Of a stretch of 19,879 nt of DNA, positions 11,952-19,200 are shown one piece after another. Within the stretch, counting starts at the first letter, position 1, and each line of letters starts with the position of its first letter. Below the pieces are notes generated by a model. It was not told the origin of the DNA and made no database searches. It saw only the letters and a program-made list of their open reading frames with translations. This DNA comes from JAGOSA01 sp043718505 (GTDB lineage: Bacteria; Patescibacteriota; Minisyncoccia; Phycocordibacterales; UBA9973), in the NCBI GenBank assembly GCA_043718505.1, contig JAYSVN010000020.1, forward strand, positions 1-19,879. Reading direction: 5' to 3'. Made by a program: the position numbers and the translations under genes.

Positions 11952-13658
11952 TTACCAGCTGCCACCACCGCCACCACCGCCGCCGCCACCAGAAAAACCT
12001 CCGCCGCCAGACGAGCCGCTTGATTGCGGAGAGGAAATGCTATTTGAATAAGCTGTGAAAACTGACATATCATGCACAAAACTCGCTGCCGTAAAGGTTG
12101 CTACATGTGCACCTGCATACCAGTTGGGCGGAGTCAGATACATTCCTTCAAATTGTTTGGCCCACTTTTCCTCAACACCAAGCGCAATTGCATATGGTAA
12201 GTATTCCATAAATTGTTGGGGATTTTTTTCAGGTGCATTATGAAAAGCAAAACGCTCTTTGTCAGTGACAGAAATGAATTGTTTAAAACCTAAAATCTGG
12301 CGGCGAATACGCTTTCCTAACTCCGTTGTTGGTTTAATACCAAGACCGACGACAATCACAATAATAGCTGAAATAACCAGTCCAAAGCCCATAGCTGTAC
12401 CGAAGAACTGAAAAATCGGTTGGGAAACAAAAATAATAATAGTAGCGGGGATAATAACTGCTTGTTTTAGTTTGGCGGGCGACATGGTAAAAAGTCCGCG
12501 GGAAACCATGTCTTGGTCAATATTAGTCTTCACTTTGGCAATTGCCGTCACTAGTGTTTTGCTTTTTTTGAAAGAAGATAGTAAAACTTTATCCCCCGTT
12601 TTCCCTTCAGCAAAAAAACATTTCAAAATACTTTGCTCAGTTTTTTCGGGTAATTCCGCTAAGGGGCGCAGAAGTTCAAGTTCATAATCGGCCTTGCCAA
12701 AAAAAGTCTGCTTTTCAATACGTGTAATTTTAAGGAATCCTTCCTGCGCAGTTGAAATAATACCGGCAGTTATGTCTTTATCATCGACTGAAGCATCGAC
12801 AGCTGCGCCGACAAGTGTCGGTTTAAAATCAGCAGGTGGTACATACTCAGGAATTATAGTTGTTTTATCTCTCTTGCCACTTTTTTTGCGACGCAAGATG
12901 AGCATACCAATGAGAGTTCCGATCGGCAAAAGAAAACCGATGATGGTTTTAATAATTTCCAGATAGTCTGTTTTTTCCTGAGCAGGAGTGATTATGCCTT
13001 TTGGTATACCAACAGAAACGGTAAAATCTTCGCCGGGGCTAAAGTTCTCGTCACTGAACATAATAGTTTTACCTTCCTGTTTTTTGCTTATGCAACTATT
13101 TGTCGAACCATAAGCTCCGCGATAACAGGAGTAGGCAATGTCCGCTTCACTGGCTGTATCCGGTAAAGTGACAGTAGCTGAGGCAAATAAAATCGGTACT
13201 TCCCATTCATCGCCAATAACATTCCAGGTAAATTCATCTTTACTATCAAAATAGGTAGCTACATTTGTAACATTAAATGTCAGAACATAGGTGTGCACAC
13301 CTGTAATAGTTGCATTTGGATTCCCTATTTTTACTGTTAATTCATTTGTTTTTTCTGAAATCGTATACGGATAATCCTGGTTTTTTTCATCTGAGACATC
13401 AAGCACCCTGATCTCCATATTTTTATTATCAGCATTTTTTGTTTTAATTGTCCGGAAGATACCGTGCCGATCGTTCTCGCCAAAGTCATAGACAATCGTT
13501 TCAACGAGCGTCATACTGGCATCGGTATGTGTTTTTAGATTTGAAGAAAAACTAATTATTTTTTCAGATTGATTTGCTTGGGCATGCGCAATAAATCCGA
13601 GCCCGCAAAAGGTTAGGATGAAAGTGGTTACTATAAATATATAATTTCTTTTACTCAC
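11952..13658 (-). CDS. DUF2207-domain predicted membrane protein with glycine-rich tail
   Basis: 568 aa starting with GTG. A signal peptide (FIVTTFILTFCGLGFIAHAQ) leads to an extracytoplasmic beta-rich DUF2207 domain (about 30-230) with the characteristic SMTLVETIVYDFGENDRHGI segment followed by FRTI. One membrane helix (about 235-257) is followed by RRKK, then a cytosolic domain, then a pair of helices (about 394-440), and a C-terminal tail of Ser and Gly ending GGGGGGGGSW. This layout and the Gly-rich tail ending in SW are typical of the family. The function is not established; association with LemA is common. Two cysteines in IAYSCYRGAYGSTNSCISKK could form a disulfide. The GTG at 13658 is preferred because it directly precedes the signal peptide. 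It lies 17 nt after the stop of the frameshifted gene. Confidence 0.9.
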   Translation of the reverse strand: MSKRNYIFIVTTFILTFCGLGFIAHAQANQSEKIISFSSNLKTHTDASMTLVETIVYDFGENDRHGIFRTIKTKNADNKNMEIRVLDVSDEKNQDYPYTISEKTNELTVKIGNPNATITGVHTYVLTFNVTNVATYFDSKDEFTWNVIGDEWEVPILFASATVTLPDTASEADIAYSCYRGAYGSTNSCISKKQEGKTIMFSDENFSPGEDFTVSVGIPKGIITPAQEKTDYLEIIKTIIGFLLPIGTLIGMLILRRKKSGKRDKTTIIPEYVPPADFKPTLVGAAVDASVDDKDITAGIISTAQEGFLKITRIEKQTFFGKADYELELLRPLAELPEKTEQSILKCFFAEGKTGDKVLLSSFKKSKTLVTAIAKVKTNIDQDMVSRGLFTMSPAKLKQAVIIPATIIIFVSQPIFQFFGTAMGFGLVISAIIVIVVGLGIKPTTELGKRIRRQILGFKQFISVTDKERFAFHNAPEKNPQQFMEYLPYAIALGVEEKWAKQFEGMYLTPPNWYAGAHVATFTAASFVHDMSVFTAYSNSISSPQSSGSSGGGGFSGGGGGGGGGGSW

Positions 13659-13674
13659 AAAAGACTAGATAGTG

Positions 13675-14177
13675 CTAATTCCATCCGACAAATGTAAATG
13701 TTTTCATTGTATCGAGAACATTAGAACTAAATACGAAGGCAACAGCTCCCTGGCGGAAATAATAGAATTCTTCATTCTGACCGGTATACTTATATACTTT
13801 AACCGTATTAAACCCGACTTTCTCTTCGCGAATATAGTCTGCCTGACCGACAAGATTATACTTTTCCCACCAACCTGCGTCAGAAATATAGACTAACCAT
13901 CCACCGGCAAGGAGATACTGGTTGTTGGGCCAGTCTCTCCCTGAACTTCTTGCGGAGTAAAACCTTTTGGTAAATCTATAGTAAAACCATGTTTTTTGTA
14001 TGAATATGTCTCTACTTTTGGTGTTTGTCCTGTTTGTTGTTCTTCCGGATTCGCATCAAACTGTGTATCCCCAACCGGAATAATAGCTTGCCTCATTGGC
14101 AAACCTTCGTAGTAAGCAAGAAAGCCGGCCAGGATAAGGAGAACGGCAAGAAGGACATAGAGTAATCTGTGTTTCAT
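13675..14177 (-). pseudogene. Frameshifted gene for a membrane-anchored extracytoplasmic protein
   Basis: The reading begins at ATG 14177 with a membrane anchor (LLYVLLAVLLILAGFLAYY) and a linker rich in Gln and Pro, then YSYKKHGFTIDLPKGFTPQE up to Gln79. In this frame it soon ends at 13893. In the neighbouring frame, protein-like sequence continues without a stop: DWPNNQYLLAGGWLVYISDA, then GWWEKYNLVGQADYIREEKV and on to TMKTFTFVGWN, stop TAG at 13677-13675. Joining them at about 13930-13943 with a -1 shift gives about 167 aa. The continued part has a balanced, structured composition and fills the gap exactly up to the DUF2207 gene. No known family is certain; the Y-x-x-x-x-x-x-F-T-I-D-L-P-K start resembles many lipoprotein-like or PsbP-like beta domains. 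Possible causes are a sequencing indel, a true mutation or programmed frameshifting. A TATAAA lies 7 nt before the ATG. Confidence 0.75.
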
Positions 14178-14199
14178 ATATGTATTTATAGTTTACAAA

Positions 14200-14781
14200 C
14201 TAGAACTTAACTTCAACCGGATTCTGAGCAACATCATTGTCAGCCAAATCGAAAAATTCCATGTTGGCAAAGTTGAACATGCCGGCAATCATATTGCTTG
14301 GGAATGACTGAATTTTAATATTGAGGTCACGAACTGTGCCGTTATAGAAACGACGAGCAGCCTGGATTTTGTTTTCAGTGTCGGAAAGTTCGCGCTGAAG
14401 TTCGAGGAAATTGGTATTTGCCTTGAGGTCCGGGTAAGCTTCAGCAATAGCGAAGATTGATTTCAAAGCACCGGTAAGCATGTTTTCAGCTTCAGCCTTG
14501 GCTGGTGTTGCACCAGCTCCGCCGGGAGTTGCCCCTGCTGTCATAGCAGCTGTACGGGCAGCAGTCACTTTTTCAAAAGCTGTTGATTCGTGCGTTGCGT
14601 AGCCTTTGACCGTATTGACCAGATTTGGAATGAGGTCGTAGCGGCGCTTGAGCTGGACTTCAATATCAGCCCAGGCTTCTTTAGCCTGCGTGACGAGACG
14701 AATGAACGAATTGTATGCCCCAATAACAAAGACAACAATCAGGACGACAACACCGAGAATAATATACATTGTAGTAGACAT
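14200..14781 (-). CDS. lemA: LemA family protein
   Basis: 193 aa. An N-terminal membrane helix (about 5-25) is followed by the family signature YNSFIRLVTQAKEAWADIEV, then QLKRRYDLIPNLVNTVKGYA (about 23-62), and a long helical bundle with the typical AYPDLKANTNFLELQRELSD segment and RRFYNGTVRDLNIKIQSFPS toward the end, where NMIAGMFNFANMEFF closes the fold. LemA topology is short N-terminus outside, helical body with unclear side. The molecular role is unknown, though LemA and HtpX genes occur together widely. It is the first gene of the block lemA - frameshifted gene - DUF2207 - htpX. Two possible promoters exist: TATAAA at 14812-14807 (25-nt leader) or TATAAT at 14869-14864 (82-nt leader), the latter shared in position with the divergent promoter at 14850-14878. 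Confidence 0.95.
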   Translation of the reverse strand: MSTTMYIILGVVVLIVVFVIGAYNSFIRLVTQAKEAWADIEVQLKRRYDLIPNLVNTVKGYATHESTAFEKVTAARTAAMTAGATPGGAGATPAKAEAENMLTGALKSIFAIAEAYPDLKANTNFLELQRELSDTENKIQAARRFYNGTVRDLNIKIQSFPSNMIAGMFNFANMEFFDLADNDVAQNPVEVKF

Positions 14782-14849
14782 AATGTGATGAATTTTTAAT
14801 TAGTTTTTTATAAATTGACCACTGCCGCGCAGTTGTTGAAGCGCCTCAT

Positions 14850-14878
14850 TTGACAGTATGGCTATTATATACTATTTT
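14850..14878 (+). promoter_or_regulatory. Promoter of the 85-aa membrane protein gene
   Basis: TTGACA (14850-14855, perfect) with a 17-nt spacer and TATTTT (14873-14878). The region also contains a minus-strand TATAAT (14869-14864) facing lemA, so divergent promoters overlap. Confidence 0.45.
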
Positions 14879-14909
14879 AGAAAGAAATCCACTTTTAAAA
14901 ATCATACAT

Positions 14910-15167
14910 ATGGCGAAACTCTACCTCATTTTAAAGTACTATGCATGGGAGTTTAAGTATTATGCACTAGAACCGACAAAAGTCTTCTGTACAGACCATT
15001 GCTACGATATCCTCTGTGCAATCTTCGCTTTGCTCTTTTTGCATTTTGGTATTCTGTTTTTACTAAAAGGAACTATCTTGTCTTCGATTTTTGGTTTGAT
15101 CAGTTTACTAAACGGTCTATGCCTTCTGACTATTACTCTCATTCAGTCACTAAAGTCGCCTCACTAG
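14910..15167 (+). CDS. Small membrane protein, 85 aa, unknown function
   Basis: Starts at ATG 14910 (MAKLYLILKYYAWEFKYYAL); the longer reading from 14850 would begin inside the promoter and is rejected. After an N-terminal Tyr/Lys-rich stretch and TKVFCTDHCYD come two membrane helices (about 34-52 and 58-76), with a short loop and a tail IQSLKSPH. Cysteines at about 27 and 31 precede the first helix. I do not recognise the family. It has its own promoter and a terminator whose stem begins in the last codons, so it is a compact single-gene unit on the plus strand, divergent from lemA. A gene of this size might be regulatory or a membrane peptide, but no role can be assigned. Confidence 0.65.
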   Translation: MAKLYLILKYYAWEFKYYALEPTKVFCTDHCYDILCAIFALLFLHFGILFLLKGTILSSIFGLISLLNGLCLLTITLIQSLKSPH

Positions 15168-15177
15168 GCGATTTTTT
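15156..15177 (+). terminator. Intrinsic terminator overlapping the stop codon
   Basis: Stem TCGCCT (15156-15161) / AGGCGA (15166-15171), loop CACT, followed by TTTTTT (15172-15177). The stem's left arm encodes the final Ser-Pro, and the stop TAG is at 15165-15167. Confidence 0.85.
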
Positions 15178-15179
15178 AT

Positions 15180-15207
15180 TTGACTTTTTTATTAAAAGAT
15201 ATATAAT
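15180..15207 (+). promoter_or_regulatory. Promoter of the 96-aa gene
   Basis: TTGACT (15180-15185), 16-nt spacer, TATAAT (15202-15207). It starts 3 nt after the T-run of the previous terminator. Start of transcription would be near 15214, only about 5 nt before the ATG at 15219. Confidence 0.75.
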
Positions 15208-15218
15208 AAAAGAAAACT

Positions 15219-15509
15219 ATGATTCACAGGGTCAACTATTATTCAGAGGACTTTGCGGCGATTCTTAGAGATACAGGCAATGGAGTAGATAAGGAGGGTG
15301 TGACAGATGACATAATTTGCGTGGCTCTCATCAATAAGATTCGCGACTGCAAAGATGCAAAGGATCCGGACCTGGTGAATAAAGTAATAATGGATATAAG
15401 TCTTATCAAAGAAATCAGGCCAGAATTTACCTATATGGAAATGCTTGACCAATTACTGATAAATATTAGAAAGGAAGATATTGTTCACCAAAAATCGGAG
15501 GATTTGTAA
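15219..15509 (+). CDS. Hypothetical 96-aa cytoplasmic protein
   Basis: The sequence MIHRVNYYSEDFAAILRDTG continues with helical, Asp/Ile-rich stretches (DDIICVALINKIRDCKDAKD, FTYMEMLDQLLINIRKEDIV). No signal peptide or membrane segment, pI acidic, two cysteines. I do not recognise a family. It has a near-perfect promoter (15180-15207) with a very short leader and an intrinsic terminator immediately after its stop (15511-15538), so it is an independent transcription unit. It is convergent with secF. The strong expression signals for such a small orphan protein suggest a real, possibly abundant product. Confidence 0.75.
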   Translation: MIHRVNYYSEDFAAILRDTGNGVDKEGVTDDIICVALINKIRDCKDAKDPDLVNKVIMDISLIKEIRPEFTYMEMLDQLLINIRKEDIVHQKSEDL

Positions 15510-15510
15510 A

Positions 15511-15538
15511 AACCGCCAGGCAAAGCCGGCGGTTTTTT
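15511..15538. terminator. Intrinsic terminator, probably bidirectional
   Basis: Stem AACCGCC (15511-15517) / GGCGGTT (15528-15534), extended inside by GGC/GCC around an AAA loop, then six T on the plus strand. The minus strand has GGCGGTTTTTA. It separates the 96-aa gene from secF. Confidence 0.88.
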
Positions 15539-15581
15539 ATTTATTCAATTTAATAGAAAAACAGTATGTCTATGCTACCAA

Positions 15582-16487
15582 TTACTTTTTCTTCTTCCCT
15601 TTCCCCTGTAAACTTTCTGTCAGGACAAGGAGCGGACTGGCCAGGAAAATTGAAGAATACGTTCCGAAGAATAGTCCGATCGTGAGGACAAGAGCAAATG
15701 TTTTTGTACTTTCTGGACCGAAGAGGAAAAGAGAGAAAAGGACAAGGATCACGGTAAGTGATGTATTAATTGAACGGGTAAATGTTTGTGAAAGTGACGT
15801 GCCGACGGTATGAGCAAAATCGGTTGATGTATGATTTTTGATATTTTCCCGAATTCGGTCAAAAACCACAATCGTATCGGAAACTGAAAGACCGAGCACG
15901 GTAAGAAGCGCGACAATGAAGAGCGTATCAATTTCAATACCGGAATAATGGGAGATAAGTGCAAATGCGCCGGTCGGAATAGCAATGTCGTGAATCAATG
16001 TAATTATAGCGATAAAGCCATACTTCCACGAAGAAACTGGTCGAGAAACTTTTCGGAAGGCGTATGCGATAAAGCAGATAATAGCAGCCATAACAAGAAT
16101 AATTGCCCAAATTGCTTTTTGCTTAAGCTCATTACCAATTGACGGACCGATTGAGGTATAGCTTTTTTCCGTATTCTTATACTTGCCGTCAATGCCCACA
16201 GCTTTCAAAAGCGCCTGGTGTTCCGGTTCAGTAAGATCGCGTGACTTAATAACGTATTCAGTATCACCTACCGGCTGTATAACAACTTCACCGAGTTCAA
16301 GTTTGGTAATTGCAGTTTCAACAAGTTCAACATCCGGCCGTGTATCAGTATATTCAATACCAGTTTGTGCTCCGCCTTTGAAATCGATACCGAACTTGAG
16401 ACCGAAAATTGAAATAAGCACAATCGATCCGACAAAGAGTATTGATGAGATGAGGATAAATATTTTTCTGTTTCTGATGATAAACAT
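15582..16487 (-). CDS. secF: Protein translocase subunit SecF
   Basis: 301 aa, RND-type with six membrane helices. Helix 1 (IFILISSILFVGSIVLISIF) is followed by the D1 motif GLKFGIDFKGGAQTGIEYTD, a small periplasmic domain (about 45-135), then five helices. The conserved SVSDTIVVFDRIREN in the fourth helix loop is the SecF D4 signature. SecDF uses the proton gradient to complete protein release on the outer face after SecA-driven export. The Lys-rich end GKGKKKK is cytosolic. It follows secD by 9 nt, a standard operon. It is convergent with the 96-aa gene across the terminator at 15511-15538. Confidence 0.96.
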   Translation of the reverse strand: MFIIRNRKIFILISSILFVGSIVLISIFGLKFGIDFKGGAQTGIEYTDTRPDVELVETAITKLELGEVVIQPVGDTEYVIKSRDLTEPEHQALLKAVGIDGKYKNTEKSYTSIGPSIGNELKQKAIWAIILVMAAIICFIAYAFRKVSRPVSSWKYGFIAIITLIHDIAIPTGAFALISHYSGIEIDTLFIVALLTVLGLSVSDTIVVFDRIRENIKNHTSTDFAHTVGTSLSQTFTRSINTSLTVILVLFSLFLFGPESTKTFALVLTIGLFFGTYSSIFLASPLLVLTESLQGKGKKKK

Positions 16488-16496
16488 ATATTTTTA

Positions 16497-17861
16497 TTAT
16501 TTAGTGAATCCTGATGAGAATAAAAATCTGGCTACCTTGCTATTGCCCGTCGGAATTGACCGCAGGAACACGCGGGTGACAATGATTGCTGAGAACAGTG
16601 AGACGACAACACCGAGCCCGAAAGTGAGGGCAAAGCCTTTGATCAAAGACGTACCGAACCAGAAGAGGATCAAGGCTGTAATTATTGATGATGTATTTGA
16701 GTCACGAATAGAAGTCCAGGCTCGATCAAAACCAGCTTCAATAGCATCGCCCACCGTGCGGCCGTTTTTCATTTCTTCTTTCATACGTTCAAAAATGAGC
16801 ACGTTGGCATCCACCGCCACACCAATCGAAATGATAAAGCCTGCAATACCAGCGGCAGTGAGTGTGACCGGAATGAGTTTGAAGAGTGCGAGCATGATCG
16901 CAACATAAAGAGAAAGTGCAATTACGGCGACAACACCCGGTAGGCGATACCAGATGATAAGGAAAATAGCGACGATGAGAAATCCGTAGAGTGCAGCTTT
17001 TTCTCCGGCATCAACAGCACGTTCACCGAGAGTTGGTCCGATTGTTTGTGTTGAGATAAGTGTAATCGGTACTGGCAGAGCTCCGGAATTCAAACGACCG
17101 ACAAGCATCTTGGCTTCTTGCGGTGTAAAGTTACCGGTAATTTCAGCGCGACCGCCGGCAATAGCTTCATTCACCATCGGCGCGGAAATAATGACACCAT
17201 CAAGATAAATGGCGATAGTTTTACCGACATTATCTCTGGTCATTTGTTCAAACAGTTTGGCACCTTCATCATTGAACTGGAGTACGACAGTTGCCTGACG
17301 GTTTGTTTGATTAAATTCAAGTGTAGATTTTTGCAGGAAGCGACCGGTTAATTCTGTAGCAACATAAAAATCGGCATACGGATCTACGTCAATAATAGCT
17401 TTCCCGTCGGCATCGATAGTAACAGGTGTTTCTTTTGGCGGATTCGGATTTTCTGTTTTGAATTCAAGCGTCGGAGTCTCGCCGATTGTATCAGTGGCTT
17501 TTTTAATATCGGTAACACCAGGCAAATCAACAACGAGACGCTGCTCATTGTTAGCGCCATTTTCGATATGGATGACAGGTTCTGAAACGCCGAGCACATT
17601 GATACGGCGCTCAATGACGTCACGGAGCGCTGCCATAGAATCATTAACTTCACCGGCTGCAATTTTTGAAACATCGGCGCGGTAAATGAGGTGTGATCCA
17701 CCTGAGAGATCGAGTCCGAGACGGAATGGGAAACGAGTCGCAATGCTAGTTTTTTCAGCTGTATCTGTGCCTGAAAAGCGAGTTTCTGACCTATAAACAA
17801 AATAGGCCACGCCAAGGCCGAGGACTAAAATAAGCAAAGCTGCCAGTCTTTTTTTCCACAT
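16497..17861 (-). CDS. secD: Protein translocase subunit SecD
   Basis: 454 aa. One N-terminal helix (about 5-22), then RLGLDLSGGSHLIY (47-60, D1 motif), the periplasmic P1 region with MAALRDVIERRINVLGVSEP (about 78-97), a compact second domain containing LTGRFLQKSTLEFN, and five C-terminal helices from about residue 288, with GVAVDANVLIFERMKEEM (D4 motif). The length is short compared with Escherichia coli SecD (615) but normal for many bacteria, since the P1 head region is reduced. It pairs with SecF in one complex. A promoter TTGCTT - 17 - TACAAT precedes it (17871-17899). No Shine-Dalgarno. secF follows in the same transcript. Confidence 0.96.
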   Translation of the reverse strand: MWKKRLAALLILVLGLGVAYFVYRSETRFSGTDTAEKTSIATRFPFRLGLDLSGGSHLIYRADVSKIAAGEVNDSMAALRDVIERRINVLGVSEPVIHIENGANNEQRLVVDLPGVTDIKKATDTIGETPTLEFKTENPNPPKETPVTIDADGKAIIDVDPYADFYVATELTGRFLQKSTLEFNQTNRQATVVLQFNDEGAKLFEQMTRDNVGKTIAIYLDGVIISAPMVNEAIAGGRAEITGNFTPQEAKMLVGRLNSGALPVPITLISTQTIGPTLGERAVDAGEKAALYGFLIVAIFLIIWYRLPGVVAVIALSLYVAIMLALFKLIPVTLTAAGIAGFIISIGVAVDANVLIFERMKEEMKNGRTVGDAIEAGFDRAWTSIRDSNTSSIITALILFWFGTSLIKGFALTFGLGVVVSLFSAIIVTRVFLRSIPTGNSKVARFLFSSGFTK

Positions 17862-17870
17862 AATGCAAGG

Positions 17871-17899
17871 ATTGTAAGGGTTTTGGGCTTAAAAAGCAA
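17871..17899 (-). promoter_or_regulatory. Promoter of secDF
   Basis: Minus-strand TTGCTT (17899-17894), 17-nt spacer, TACAAT (17876-17871), 9 nt before ATG 17861. The -35 box lies in an AT-rich hairpin (CTTTAAAAAGC and GCTTTTTAA) that also covers the uppP stop codon and may serve as a weak terminator for uppP. Confidence 0.6.
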
Positions 17900-17904
17900 G
17901 CTTT

Positions 17905-18687
17905 TTAAAGTAAGAAAATACCAAGAATAATAAACGAGAATATGACTCTATACCAACCAAATAGAGCAAAATTATGGCGGCTAATGTAAGACAAAAGCCA
18001 GCGAATGACGACAAACGCAATACCCATTGAAACCAGGAAGCCAACAGCAAAAAGTAACCATTCATGGCTGGTCAATGAGAATCCGGTTTTATAAAGATCG
18101 TACGTTGTCGCTGCCAAAATAGTTGGAATAGCAAGAACAAATGAAAACTCTGTGATAGTTAGCTTAGGGATACCTAATATTCGACCGGCTATGATAACTG
18201 CACCGGAACGCGATACACCCGGAACGACAGCCAGGGCTTGGGTTATGCCCAGAATAATAAGTTCCTTAGGCGTCAAAGATTCAACTGTACGATTAACTTC
18301 ATCGGCACCCCCTTTTTTCTTATTTATTCTCTCAAAAATAATAATAGCCACACCACCGACAAAAAGCATTGTGGCTGCCAGTATCACATTACCCATGAGA
18401 ACTGACTTGATTAATGCATACATAATAAAACCAATCACAGCAGTCGGTGCAAATGCCAAGGCAATATTCCAAAAGTAGCGTTTGGAAGAGAAAAGTTTTT
18501 TACCATATAACACGAGCACAGCCAGAATTGCGCCAGCCTGAATACCGATTTCAAATGTCTTCAAAAAATCACTGCTTGCTATGCCCATGAGCGCACGTGT
18601 AATATCGAGGTGTGCAGTTGAAGAAATGGGTAAAAATTCAGTTACTCCTTCAACGATACCTAAAATTATTGCATGAATAATTGTCAT
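17905..18687 (-). CDS. uppP: Undecaprenyl-diphosphate phosphatase UppP (BacA family)
   Basis: 260 aa, about eight membrane helices. Signature 1 is EGVTEFLPISSTAHLDI (13-29), with the catalytic Glu17 in TEFLP and His26; the usual Gly before His is Ala here. Signature 2 is VVPGVSRSGAVI (about 154-165), with the Arg that binds pyrophosphate. The enzyme dephosphorylates undecaprenyl diphosphate at the outer membrane leaflet, recycling the lipid carrier for peptidoglycan. The start overlaps the PAP2 gene stop by 4 nt (ATGA), so translation is coupled. secD follows after 43 nt. Confidence 0.95.
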   Translation of the reverse strand: MTIIHAIILGIVEGVTEFLPISSTAHLDITRALMGIASSDFLKTFEIGIQAGAILAVLVLYGKKLFSSKRYFWNIALAFAPTAVIGFIMYALIKSVLMGNVILAATMLFVGGVAIIIFERINKKKGGADEVNRTVESLTPKELIILGITQALAVVPGVSRSGAVIIAGRILGIPKLTITEFSFVLAIPTILAATTYDLYKTGFSLTSHEWLLFAVGFLVSMGIAFVVIRWLLSYISRHNFALFGWYRVIFSFIILGIFLL

Positions 18688-19169
18688 ATCTTTTTAAATT
18701 GTCTGACAATTATATAACTGACTAACGTGCCAACGATAAATCCCCCGAGTATATCTATCGGGGTATGTACGCCGAGTACAATTCTGGAAAGTCCGACTAA
18801 GAGGGCAATAATGGCCATTGGTACGCTCCACGACGGACGCAGGGCTCCAATGCTAAAAGCCAGGGCGGCATACAGTGCCGCGTGTTCAGATGGAAAGGAA
18901 TAACCTCCGGTATCAAAATAAAGAATACCGTCTATTGGTCGTGGAATATGGAAAAGTAATTTCAGTAAAAAAGCTGTTAGCCACGAAAAAAAACTACTTA
19001 AAAATAAAAGCGAAAAAGCATAGAGCGGGCGCTTGTTTTTGAATGTAAAAAAGATAACAAGAAAAACAGGCAGTATATATCCTAGCGGATACGATAAAAA
19101 ATATGCTGCCTTTGTAACAAAAGTGTTGTTTGAGAAATTATGAATATATGTGTAAAGTTCTTGGTTCAT
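18684..19169 (-). CDS. PAP2-family lipid phosphatase
   Basis: 161 aa, five to six membrane helices. The complete three-part phosphatase signature is present: KLLFHIPRP (Lys70, Arg77, Pro78), PSEH (93-96), and SRIVLGVHTPID (Ser128, Arg129, His135 nucleophile, Asp139). This is the acid phosphatase class that includes PgpB and BcrC, acting on undecaprenyl diphosphate or phosphatidylglycerophosphate. Its position in front of uppP and after rodA favours undecaprenyl diphosphate, an inference. The gene starts in a 17-bp duplicated sequence (19164-19198) that contains a TATAAT in each copy. Confidence 0.93.
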   Translation of the reverse strand: MNQELYTYIHNFSNNTFVTKAAYFLSYPLGYILPVFLVIFFTFKNKRPLYAFSLLFLSSFFSWLTAFLLKLLFHIPRPIDGILYFDTGGYSFPSEHAALYAALAFSIGALRPSWSVPMAIIALLVGLSRIVLGVHTPIDILGGFIVGTLVSYIIVRQFKKI

Positions 19170-19198
19170 AAATTATACATTGTTCATAAATTATACAT
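19164..19198 (-). repeat. Tandem 17-bp repeat at the PAP2 gene start
   Basis: GTTCATAAATTATACAT occurs at 19164-19180 and again at 19182-19198, with one T between. On the minus strand each copy contains TGTATAAT followed by TTATGAAC, so both the -10 box and the ATG are duplicated. The upstream ATG would encode only Met-Asn-Asn-Val before a stop. The whole gap between the rodA stop (19201) and the PAP2 start is this repeat. Confidence 0.85.
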
Positions 19199-19200
19199 TT

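Noticed and set aside
11940..12010. Simple GGC/GGT repeat as a separate element
   Set aside because: It is the in-frame Gly-rich tail normal for DUF2207 proteins.
13672..13896. 74-aa plus-strand ORF after the DUF2207 start
   Set aside because: It is antisense to the second-frame part of the frameshifted gene, which has a better protein-like composition.
13930..13943. Programmed -1 ribosomal frameshift
   Set aside because: No X-XXY-YYZ heptamer and no convincing downstream pseudoknot are seen, so an indel is simpler.
16183..16908. 241-codon plus-strand open frame across secF and secD
   Set aside because: It is antisense to two certain Sec genes and reads as low-complexity Ser/Ile/Pro typical of a complement frame.
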